A stretch of 64,000 bases of DNA from Rivularia sp. PCC 7116 (lineage in GTDB: Bacteria; Cyanobacteriota; Cyanobacteriia; Cyanobacteriales; Nostocaceae). The notes beneath the pieces were generated by a model. It was not told the origin of the DNA. It did not search any database and worked only from the letters and a program-made list of their open reading frames with translations. Location: the NCBI RefSeq assembly GCF_000316665.1, contig NC_019678.1:2232001-2296000 (forward strand), read 5' to 3'. The translations under genes were made by a program, and so were the position numbers. Positions 17,377-24,886 of the stretch are shown here, piece after piece. The number at the start of each line of letters is the position of its first letter. Position 1 is the stretch's first letter.

Positions 17377-18264
17377 ATGCTCATGATTTCTAAATCAAAT
17401 AAATCAAATCAAACGCTTCAGTTAAAAGATGGTCGTCAGATGGGATATGCCGAATTCGGCGACTTGAATGGAAAGCCCGTACTGTTTTTCCACGGTACAC
17501 CAGGGTCGAGACTGACTCGCTATCCTGACGAATCTATTGCAACTCTGTTAGGAGTTCGCATTATTAACATTGACCGTCCGGGATATGGTTTGTCGGACTT
17601 TGTGCCAGATAACACGTTAGTGAATTGGACTGAAGATATTATTGAACTTGCTGATGCTTTAAAGATAGAACAATTTGCAGTTACAGGTGTTTCTGGAGGT
17701 GGAGCATATGCTCTGGCTTGTACATCCGAAATCCCCGAACGGATAACACGGGCTGGGGTTATCAGCAGTATATCTCCTTTCGATGTCTCCCATGTCACTG
17801 AAGGAATGAACCTCATAAACAGAGTTTTATTTGGAGTAGGACAATATGCGCCGTTTCTCCTAAATCCTTTGTTAAGTCCAATTGTACGCACAGCACGTAA
17901 AGAACCGCAGAAGTTATTTGATTATGGGCTAACAAATTATTTTCCTATACCTGATAAAGAGGTTTTATTTCAACCTATGGTGCGAGAAATGTTTTTAGAA
18001 GACTTACCCCAAGCCTTTCTTCAAGGAGCTTGTGGATTTACGTTAGACATGAAAATCCTTGTTCAATCTTGGGGCTTTCAGCTAAATAATATTTCTCGTA
18101 AAGTATACCTTTGGCATGGCGAGAAAGATGAAAATGTTCCTCCAAATGCAGGACGATATCTTGCAAACATGATCCCTAACTGTGAAGCTCGTTTTTATCC
18201 CGATGAAGGTCATTTGCTGATATTTAACCATTGGCAAGAAATTCTTACCACTTTAGTTAGTTAG
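17377..18264 (+). CDS. Alpha/beta-hydrolase-fold enzyme
   Basis: The 295-residue protein has the oxyanion strand FFHGTPGSRLTRYPD (about 32-46), the nucleophile elbow GVSGGGAY (Ser at about 107), and a late Asp/His pair (WHGEKDENVPP near 247, EGHLLIF near 281). That is a complete serine-hydrolase triad. Substrate cannot be read from the sequence; the family includes esterases and epoxide hydrolases. It has no clear link with copper and may be a passenger within the island. Confidence 0.87.
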   Translation: MLMISKSNKSNQTLQLKDGRQMGYAEFGDLNGKPVLFFHGTPGSRLTRYPDESIATLLGVRIINIDRPGYGLSDFVPDNTLVNWTEDIIELADALKIEQFAVTGVSGGGAYALACTSEIPERITRAGVISSISPFDVSHVTEGMNLINRVLFGVGQYAPFLLNPLLSPIVRTARKEPQKLFDYGLTNYFPIPDKEVLFQPMVREMFLEDLPQAFLQGACGFTLDMKILVQSWGFQLNNISRKVYLWHGEKDENVPPNAGRYLANMIPNCEARFYPDEGHLLIFNHWQEILTTLVS

Positions 18265-18368
18265 CTTAGTGATTTTCTGTTCTATTACCCTTGACTCTCT
18301 AGCTTACTAGAGGGTTTAGCATATCATCAAAAGCAAATTGGTTGTTTTTAATTTCAAATTCAAAGACT

Positions 18369-18563
18369 ATGACTATTCAATTAAAAGTTCCAGATATCGC
18401 TTGTTCGGCTTGTGTAAATACTGTAACTAAAGCGATTAAGTCAGTTGATGCCAATGCCACTGTAGAAGCTGATACAAAAACAAAAATAGTTAATGTTCAA
18501 TCTCAACATTCAGTTGACAAAATTAAAGAAATTATAGCTGAAGCTGGCTACCCGGCTGCTTAA
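18369..18563 (+). CDS. HMA-domain copper chaperone
   Basis: From ATG 18369 the product has 64 residues and is a single heavy-metal-associated ferredoxin-like domain. The metal loop is DIACSACVNT (C-x2-C at about 12-15). Such Atx1/CopZ proteins carry Cu(I) to P-type ATPases; here the CPC ATPase gene follows directly. The longer upstream frame begins with TTG and adds nothing domain-like, so the ATG is preferred. Confidence 0.88.
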   Translation: MTIQLKVPDIACSACVNTVTKAIKSVDANATVEADTKTKIVNVQSQHSVDKIKEIIAEAGYPAA

Positions 18564-18603
18564 TTTTTTGAAGTACCCGCCAAAATTTCATTTCATACAT
18601 ACA

Positions 18604-18627
18604 AAAAGCGAGAAAACTCGCTTTATT
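18604..18627 (+). terminator. Hairpin between the chaperone and ATPase genes
   Basis: AAAGCGAG-AAAA-CTCGCTTT is a perfect 8-bp stem with a four-base loop, followed by ATTAACCC. The run of U is weak, so it may be an attenuator lowering ATPase expression relative to the chaperone. Confidence 0.6.
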
Positions 18628-18641
18628 AACCCATTCCGATT

Positions 18642-20954
18642 ATGGATACTACTACCCTTAAACTGCGAGGTATGAGTTGTGCCTCCTGTGCAAACAGCAT
18701 CGAAGAAACTATTAATTCTGTTCCGGGAGTTAGCGAATGTAACGTTAACTTCGGTGCCGAACAAGCTACTGTAAAATATAATCCCCAAAAAACCGATATC
18801 AAAAAAATTCAGGATGCGGTAGATGCTGCTGGGTACAGTGCAACTCCCTTGCAAGAGCAAGAAATGATTACCGGGGAAGATGATGAGGATAAAGCCGCTC
18901 GTAAAGCCGAATCCCGCGATTTGATTCGCAAGCTAATTGTGGGGGGTGCAATAAGTATTATCCTTATCTTTGGTTCATTACCAATGATGACAGGGCTAGA
19001 ATTACCTTTTGTTCCTGCATGGTTACACAATGCTTGGTTGCAGCTAGCATTTACCGCACCCGTACAGTTTTGGTGTGGTTATGGGTTTTATACCGGGGCT
19101 TGGAAAGCTTTTAAACGCCACGGGGCAACAATGGATACCCTGATTGCTTTGGGTACTTCGGCGGCATTTTTCTATTCACTGTTTGCAACGATATTTCCCG
19201 ATTTCTTTCTCAATCAAGGGTTGATGCCGGAGGTATATTACGAAACTGCTGCTGTTGTAATTACCTTGATTCTGTTAGGACAATTGTTTGAGAATCGCGC
19301 TAAAGGACAAACTAGTGAAGCAATCCGCAAGTTGATTGGTTTGCAGGCTAGGGATGCTCGCGTGATTCGTAATGGAAGGGAAGTAGACGTTCCCATTCAA
19401 GAAGTTGAGCTTGATGACATAATCTTAGTACGTCCTGGTGAGAAAATACCCGTAGATGGAGAAGTCGTGCATGGTACTTCCACTATCGATGAAGCAATGG
19501 TGACGGGGGAAAGCTTACCCGTGAAAAAGCAGCCCGGTGATGAAGTTATCGGCGCGACGATTAATAAAACTGGTAGTTTTAAGTTTAAAGCGACAAGAGT
19601 AGGAAAAGATACTGTACTATCGCAAATTGTACAGTTAGTTAGACAAGCCCAAGGAAGTAAAGCTCCTATTCAAAGATTAGCAGACCAAGTGACGGGATGG
19701 TTTGTCCCGGTGGTAATTGCGATCGCCATTTCTACTTTTGTCATCTGGTTTGATTTTATGGGTAATATCAGCCTCGCTTTAATTACCACTGTTGGGGTTT
19801 TGATTATTGCTTGTCCCTGTGCTTTGGGTTTAGCAACTCCAACATCGGTAATGGTTGGTACGGGTAAAGGTGCTGAAAATGGTATTTTGATTAAAGGTGC
19901 GGAAAGTTTAGAACTCGCTCACAAAATTAAGACGATTGTTTTGGATAAAACCGGGACGTTAACGGAAGGAAAACCTACAGTTACCAATTTCGTGACGGTG
20001 CGCGGTACTGCAAATCAAAATGAGTTTAAACTTATTAAGTTAGCGGCTGAATTAGAGCGTAATTCAGAACATCCTTTGGCAGAAGCCGTAGTTAGATATG
20101 CTGAAAGTCAAGGTGTGGAATTACTAGACGCTAGTGATTTTGAAGCTGTTGCTGGAAGCGGCGTTCAAGGATATGTTGCAGATAACTTTGTGCAAATTGG
20201 GACTAAGCGCTGGCTATCGGAGATTGGGATTGATACCAACTTATTCGGGGAGCAAAAAGACGATTGGGAATCCCTTGGACAAACCGTAATTTGGATTGCT
20301 GTAGATGGGAAAGTTGAAGGTTTGATGGGAATTGCCGATACTCTCAAAGCTACCTCCACCGAAGCGGTAAGAGTAATGCGTAAGATGGGTTTGGAAGTAG
20401 TAATGTTGACCGGAGATAACCGTCCGACAGCTGAAGCGATTGCTGGTGAAGTTGGTATTGACCGCGTGTTTGCAGAAGTCAGACCAGACCAGAAAGCGGC
20501 TGTTGTCAAGTCTTTGCAGGCTGAAGGAATAAAGAAAAGAGGTACAAATAAAAGTTCTCAGAACGAAACAAAAGCATCCGTTGCCAAAATTGTCGCGATG
20601 GTGGGAGATGGTATAAATGATGCCCCAGCTTTAGCACAAGCCGATGTGGGAATGGCAATTGGTACCGGAACTGATGTGGCGATCGCAGCTAGTGACATAA
20701 CTTTAATTTCAGGCGATTTGCGATCGATCGTCACGGCTATAAAACTTTCGAGGGCTACTATCAATAATATTCGTCAGAATTTGTTCTTTGCATTTTTCTA
20801 TAATGTTTTAGGTATTCCCATCGCTGCGGGAATTTTGTTTCCCATATTTGGATGGTTGCTTAACCCCATTATTGCTGGTGGTGCGATGGCTTTTAGTTCG
20901 GTTTCGGTGGTGACTAATGCTTTACGATTGCGTAATTTTCAATTGAAAGGGTGA
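18642..20954 (+). CDS. copA: CopA-type (CPC) P1B-1 Cu(I)-exporting ATPase
   Basis: The 770-residue pump has one N-terminal HMA domain ([13 protein letters not shown], about 9-21), eight membrane segments, and the transport motif [13 protein letters not shown] near 387. It also has [16 protein letters not shown] at the phosphorylation site and [16 protein letters not shown] near 655. These features define Cu(I) pumps of the CopA/PacS/CtaA type. PacS imports copper to thylakoids and CtaA works at the plasma membrane, and sequence reading alone cannot separate them from an efflux CopA. A basic insert (about 622-645, rich in Lys, Ser and Asn) before the hinge is unusual. Confidence 0.93.
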   Translation: MDTTTLKLRGMSCASCANSIEETINSVPGVSECNVNFGAEQATVKYNPQKTDIKKIQDAVDAAGYSATPLQEQEMITGEDDEDKAARKAESRDLIRKLIVGGAISIILIFGSLPMMTGLELPFVPAWLHNAWLQLAFTAPVQFWCGYGFYTGAWKAFKRHGATMDTLIALGTSAAFFYSLFATIFPDFFLNQGLMPEVYYETAAVVITLILLGQLFENRAKGQTSEAIRKLIGLQARDARVIRNGREVDVPIQEVELDDIILVRPGEKIPVDGEVVHGTSTIDEAMVTGESLPVKKQPGDEVIGATINKTGSFKFKATRVGKDTVLSQIVQLVRQAQGSKAPIQRLADQVTGWFVPVVIAIAISTFVIWFDFMGNISLALITTVGVLIIACPCALGLATPTSVMVGTGKGAENGILIKGAESLELAHKIKTIVLDKTGTLTEGKPTVTNFVTVRGTANQNEFKLIKLAAELERNSEHPLAEAVVRYAESQGVELLDASDFEAVAGSGVQGYVADNFVQIGTKRWLSEIGIDTNLFGEQKDDWESLGQTVIWIAVDGKVEGLMGIADTLKATSTEAVRVMRKMGLEVVMLTGDNRPTAEAIAGEVGIDRVFAEVRPDQKAAVVKSLQAEGIKKRGTNKSSQNETKASVAKIVAMVGDGINDAPALAQADVGMAIGTGTDVAIAASDITLISGDLRSIVTAIKLSRATINNIRQNLFFAFFYNVLGIPIAAGILFPIFGWLLNPIIAGGAMAFSSVSVVTNALRLRNFQLKG

Positions 20955-20968
20955 AAGTTAATTAATAA

Positions 20969-21493
20969 ATGTTAAACAAAAAAAAGATTTTAGCGAATCT
21001 TGCTGGGGTGGGATTTTTTCTATCAGTTGTTTCTGGAACAGCTTTGGCTCAAAAACCTGTATCCATGCCAGTTTCTGAACAAGAAAACGTGCAATTTCGA
21101 CGGATTGAACAACCTTTAGGGTTAAAAGCTGCCGTGACTGTAGGTGGTATTGGTTTGATTGGGCTGGAGTTATGGTGGTTTCTTTTTAGTAAATCTAAAA
21201 CCGTCCAAGCTAATAGAAATCAAGACATACAAGAAATAACCATTACTGTAGATGGCGGTTACGAACCAAATCAAGTTGTTGTAGAAGCGGGACAACTAGT
21301 ACGACTCAACTTTTTTCGTCGCGATGCTAGTAGCTGTTTAGAAAAAGTATTAGTTCCAGATTTTCATATTGCTCAGGATTTAACTCTTAATCAAGTGACG
21401 ACTGTAGAATTTACTCCCGAAAAACCGGGAGAATATACTTTTAGTTGTGGAATGAATATGTATCGAGGGAAGATTTTAGCCCAGTTGAATTGA
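20969..21493 (+). CDS. Membrane-anchored cupredoxin-domain protein
   Basis: The 174-residue protein has a signal-like first segment (about 8-27), a membrane helix at about 52-72, and a C-terminal cupredoxin domain. Copper-site candidates are RRDASSCLEKVLVPDFHIAQ (Cys and His) and YTFSCGMNMYRG (Cys, Met) at the end. The SCLEK...SCGMNM pattern is that of the Cupredoxin_1 family often paired with CopA ATPases. It probably accepts Cu(I) outside the membrane. Its start lies 14 bases after the ATPase stop, so the two are cotranscribed. Confidence 0.85.
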   Translation: MLNKKKILANLAGVGFFLSVVSGTALAQKPVSMPVSEQENVQFRRIEQPLGLKAAVTVGGIGLIGLELWWFLFSKSKTVQANRNQDIQEITITVDGGYEPNQVVVEAGQLVRLNFFRRDASSCLEKVLVPDFHIAQDLTLNQVTTVEFTPEKPGEYTFSCGMNMYRGKILAQLN

Positions 21494-21633
21494 GTATAAA
21501 ATAAGATAGTTTAAATTAGCGAAATATTTATTCTAGGTTACACCTATTGAGATAACAAATGTTAACCAATTTCAAATATTAATGCTTATTATAAATTAAT
21601 ACATAGCAATTAAATGAAGGATTTACTAAAAAA

Positions 21634-21662
21634 TAAATGCCCCTTAAAAGGGGCATCTGACT
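21634..21662 (-). terminator. Rho-independent terminator for the minus-strand genes at 21678-22243
   Basis: On the minus strand GATGCCCC-TTTTAA-GGGGCATTT is followed by ATTTTTTAG. The stem has at least seven GC-rich pairs. It lies just beyond the stop of the 87-residue gene and marks the left limit of the accessory gene block. Confidence 0.75.
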
Positions 21663-21677
21663 TACTAATATTTACTA

Positions 21678-21941
21678 CTATTTCCCAGTAACTGAACGTA
21701 TTAATACGCTCATCACTTCTCCCCGATTGTTAGTTGGTAATAAAGGACTCCAATCACCTATATTTGCGTAACCAAGTTGATGTAAAACTTGAATTGTTCC
21801 CATTACTGCTTCACTAGAACCAATCAATGTATGTCTAATTTTCTCAGGTTCCGGAACTTGGGAAATTATTGGCTGAGAATTAGGGATAACTTTTTCTTGG
21901 TTGCTAGCATCAGGGATGAAGCTTCGATACATTGATATCAT
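21678..21941 (-). CDS. Unknown small protein
   Basis: An 87-residue hydrophilic protein ending VLHQLGYANIGDWSPLLPTNNRGEV...RSVTGK. It has no signal, membrane helix or motif I can name. From memory, similar short proteins occur beside DUF6876 and MTase genes on cyanobacterial plasmids and islands. It lies 32 bases after the next unknown gene in the same direction and has its own terminator, so it is likely the last gene of that transcript. Confidence 0.6.
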   Translation of the reverse strand: MISMYRSFIPDASNQEKVIPNSQPIISQVPEPEKIRHTLIGSSEAVMGTIQVLHQLGYANIGDWSPLLPTNNRGEVMSVLIRSVTGK

Positions 21942-21973
21942 TATTTCTTCCGCCTTATTTTAGAGAGTCAATT

Positions 21974-22243
21974 TCACATTTTTCTCCCCGTGAGGGGTCT
22001 TATTAACTGCCAGTATTCTGCTAATAAGGAATTTGTTGTTTTGAAATACAGACGAAAAGAACCATCTCCGTATCGCTTCAGGTCACGTTCATCAAACATT
22101 ATTTCTCGTCTTTGCAGCCATTGAGAAATACTTTCGTGATAATCAGCTAAGAACAACGCAGGAAAATAGATTCTCCCGGTTTTAATCCCAGTTTTTGGAT
22201 GAGTAAATACTTGAAATTGTGGTTCGCTCAAAACTTCTGCCAT
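21974..22243 (-). CDS. Unknown small protein
   Basis: An 89-residue soluble protein with alternating hydrophobic and charged segments (FQVFTHPKTGIKTGRIYFPA near 11, ISQWLQRREIMFDERDLKRY near 39). I do not recognise the family. It is cotranscribed with the following 87-residue gene. The composition is ordinary for this genome, and no nucleotide-binding or DNA-binding motif is evident. Confidence 0.6.
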   Translation of the reverse strand: MAEVLSEPQFQVFTHPKTGIKTGRIYFPALFLADYHESISQWLQRREIMFDERDLKRYGDGSFRLYFKTTNSLLAEYWQLIRPLTGRKM

Positions 22244-22334
22244 TATTATTACTAGAAATTAAAATTTTTTTAATTTTTTTTGAAAGCTTGTGATAAATAA
22301 ATTGATGTACCTTGACACAAGCTTTCGTGAAGGA

Positions 22335-23072
22335 CTAATTAGATATTGACTCGGAATATTTTACGAAATTCGATACTTTCCATTTCAAGCCATGAACTTT
22401 GTCGGCAATATTTGGTTTAGAGGAAGCACCGTCACATAATAAACAATTCTCACATTGAATTCTGTCATCTTCGGTGTGACGACAAAGAATTTCGTTTTCA
22501 GTTAAAGGTGCATCGGGAGGGATAATTCTAAAAGTTCTCCATCCTTGACTTTGAGCAATACGTGCTTCTGCCAAGCTTTGCACCGAAGCCATCAAATATT
22601 GTTGCCAGCGTAAATCACAGTCATTGCGAAACCACTGGTGTGTATAGCCCGTATATCTACCTGACGCACAAATAATTGGTTCCCACACATCAAACGGTAC
22701 TGCGGTTGGGTCGCCATAGGAACCAATTCTGATAGGATAACGATATCTTCTAAGTACTTCGATTTCGTTTTCGCTAAATTTTGGATAAGTACCCTCTTGA
22801 TATTTTCGGTGAATATTATTAACAGGTAAAAGATTAACGTAGCAACTACCTGTTTGACTCAATTTTAAACTGCAAAAGCCACAAATACCCTCATCCAAAC
22901 CTTTAGAAGCAGCAAAAGTAGGAACAAATTCTTGCTGTAAAATCCACGATTGAATCAGTCTTCCGGTCTTGCGATTTGAACTAGTAGAAACAAAGCCTGT
23001 TAAAATTAGAACTATAGGAGAACCGTCAATTAAAGATGCCCCTTCCCAAACAACGTAACTATTATTCAACAT
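22335..23072 (-). CDS. Cys-rich phage/plasmid-associated protein of unknown function
   Basis: This 245-residue protein has CGFCSLKLSQTGSCY (about 64-78), IRIGSYGDPTAVPFDVWEP (around 114-132), TGYTHQWF, a GWRTFRIIPPDAP strand, and a second Cys cluster ending in CENCLLCDG. The R-x-G-x-YGDP and TGYTHQW signature is that of a widespread phage/plasmid family without known activity. The paired Cys sets suggest a metal site. It supports the view that the accessory region beginning at about 21.7 kb is a mobile element. Confidence 0.7.
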   Translation of the reverse strand: MLNNSYVVWEGASLIDGSPIVLILTGFVSTSSNRKTGRLIQSWILQQEFVPTFAASKGLDEGICGFCSLKLSQTGSCYVNLLPVNNIHRKYQEGTYPKFSENEIEVLRRYRYPIRIGSYGDPTAVPFDVWEPIICASGRYTGYTHQWFRNDCDLRWQQYLMASVQSLAEARIAQSQGWRTFRIIPPDAPLTENEILCRHTEDDRIQCENCLLCDGASSKPNIADKVHGLKWKVSNFVKYSESISN

Positions 23073-23154
23073 ATTAATAACAGAAAATGATTTTGATTTT
23101 TGTGAAGCGAAAAAATTTTGAATTGATGATGAAGCAGTAAATAATTGCTGACAG

Positions 23155-23186
23155 AAAAAAGGGGAATAAAATCTGCTTTATCCCCC
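23155..23186 (-). terminator. Rho-independent terminator after the 125-residue gene
   Basis: On the minus strand GGGGGATAAA, a seven-base loop and TTATTCCCC are followed by TTTTTT. It lies 25 bases beyond the stop at 23212. Confidence 0.75.
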
Positions 23187-23211
23187 TTTAATTTCGTTTA
23201 TAATGCCAGTA

Positions 23212-23589
23212 TTAATTCTCGGCTTTCATTTGAGGATTGACGCTTGCATTTACTCGTGCAGCATATTCTCGTCTCCGCTGCCAAGATAATTCGTTTAGAA
23301 CTACTAAATCTTCTTTCGTCTTGCCAAATTTACGATTAGCAAATTCAAGTAGTTGTTCTAGAGAATAGCGCTTTTCTTCTACTTTTCCAAAATCACTTGC
23401 GAAGCGTTCTTTAAATGCATCCCAATTGAAATCTTGGAAACTATTTTTAGCAAGAAGTCCGCATAAAGAACGTATGGAATAGTAGACTTTGGAGTAAAGT
23501 CTTTCTGAGTAATCGCTAACTGAATACTCGCCAAGAACAGAATCATCAATTGCTTGAAACTTAGGTGTAGAGGATTTACGTGCAGCCAT
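23212..23589 (-). CDS. Unknown basic protein
   Basis: The 125-residue protein is largely helical, with a basic start (MAARKSSTPKFQ) and a Lys/Arg/Glu-rich second half (FANRKFGKTKEDLVV, WQRRREYAARV). No motif is recognisable. It sits in the block of small mobile-element genes with its own terminator downstream and the 425-base gap upstream. Confidence 0.6.
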   Translation of the reverse strand: MAARKSSTPKFQAIDDSVLGEYSVSDYSERLYSKVYYSIRSLCGLLAKNSFQDFNWDAFKERFASDFGKVEEKRYSLEQLLEFANRKFGKTKEDLVVLNELSWQRRREYAARVNASVNPQMKAEN

Positions 23590-24015
23590 AAGACGGATAT
23601 TTAATTAACTTCATTTTCCTTTGAGCGTAAGCTCTCTTTATGTACTGGTATTTCAGTATTTGAGGATGTGATTTGTAATTTAACTTTGCCAAGATGACAA
23701 GGTGATGGTACAAAAAGTTAGTGGCAAAGTTATGGTGTAAAACTTATTTACGCCCCATTTATTTTCAAAAATTGGATCGTGACCTTTCTGGTCAAAGTCG
23801 AAGCAAGCTAAAATCACCGTTACCGCTTGTTTCAATTTTTATTGATGATAAATGCCGCAATAAATGTTTAAATTACGGCAATTTCAAAGTTCAAAAATCT
23901 AATTACGGTAAAGTCAAAGTAAAACAGGTTTTTTGAACACAGACATATACTTTGCCATTTATAAATTTGTGATGACTTATGCGGCAGAGTCAGATTACAA
24001 ATCATAGAAATCGAA
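23590..24015. other. Intergenic region with inverted and direct repeats
   Basis: No supported gene. TAACTTTGCCA (23681-23691) is mirrored exactly by TGGCAAAGTTA (23722-23732). A roughly 20-base unit, AATTACGG(C/T)AA..TCAAAGT, occurs at about 23872 and again at about 23901. The region probably holds the promoter of the 125-residue gene. The repeats may be regulator or replication-protein sites. Confidence 0.45.
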
Positions 24016-24261
24016 TTACCACCAAGTTGAATCATGGTAATCAGCCATTAAATCCTTCATTTCACAGTTGTGCTGATAATCAACTTCTAACTGTTGCAAG
24101 TCTGTATCAGATACTAGATTTTTCAGTTCTTGCATCATTTCTCGAACATGATTTTCATCGCTAACACCTGAGTAGTAAATTTTGATAAATTTGTCTGCTT
24201 TCGTCATGAATTGTTCGAGGTTTGTGACGAATACTTGTTCTGAACCAATTGCCTGAATCAT
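24016..24261 (-). CDS. Unknown acidic small protein
   Basis: The 81-residue acidic, helical protein contains FMTKADKFIKIYYSG and DENHVREMMQELKNLV. I do not recognise it. GGAGAAAATC directly before ATG 24261 is a good ribosome binding site, which supports it as a real gene. It follows the DUF6876 gene by 35 bases. Confidence 0.6.
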   Translation of the reverse strand: MIQAIGSEQVFVTNLEQFMTKADKFIKIYYSGVSDENHVREMMQELKNLVSDTDLQQLEVDYQHNCEMKDLMADYHDSTWW

Positions 24262-24296
24262 GATTTTCTCCTTGTAATAACAATTTTTGATGCGTG

Positions 24297-24659
24297 TTAG
24301 TATTCGTTTGGAAGCATGAGAACTTTTTCAACCAAATAAAGCTTGATATGGCTCAATGGAAAATCTGTATATTTAATTTCTTGCCGTAATACTTCTTGAT
24401 TGGTATCCCACTCACATATCAAAATGCCGGAATTTTCTTGAACTCGTAAATGCCAAATTTGAAATTCTCTTAGTTTTGGATTTAAGAGTAAATTCTTTGT
24501 TTGATGTGAGGCAATTGCATCTAGGAGCCAATAACAATTTGCTTCTTGCGCTAGGTATTGTATACCCTCTGTATATTTCAAGCCGAGCCAGTGTTTGTAG
24601 AGAGTGGCTGAACCATAAAATTGGTTTAGCTCGCTGGCTATTTCTTGCGGAGTTTTCAT
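24297..24659 (-). CDS. DUF6876-family protein
   Basis: The 120-residue protein contains ELNQFYGSATLYKHWLGLKY (about 10-29), YWLLDAIASHQ, and a C-terminal strand pattern (FPLSHIKLYLVEKVLMLPNE). These match the DUF6876 family, seen in plasmids, ICEs and phages and often near restriction or anti-restriction genes. Function is unknown. It shares the direction of the Mod/Res genes upstream, but a 227-base gap separates them. Confidence 0.75.
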   Translation of the reverse strand: MKTPQEIASELNQFYGSATLYKHWLGLKYTEGIQYLAQEANCYWLLDAIASHQTKNLLLNPKLREFQIWHLRVQENSGILICEWDTNQEVLRQEIKYTDFPLSHIKLYLVEKVLMLPNEY

Positions 24660-24886
24660 TTTTTAATCCTTGATTTTACGGACTTCACCCTCCCCTCGGC
24701 GTGAGCCGTAAGACGAAAACTGCTGATAATAAATACCAGCAGTTAGAAAATTTTTATAGTTGTTTAGTGATAAGTAAAAAAGATTTTTTTCTAAACAGTG
24801 ACTTACGCTTCGTAACAATAGAATTTTCTTTAGGTAACTCGATTGCGACACACCATCCCAATATCAGTTTTACCCATCTCACGTTA

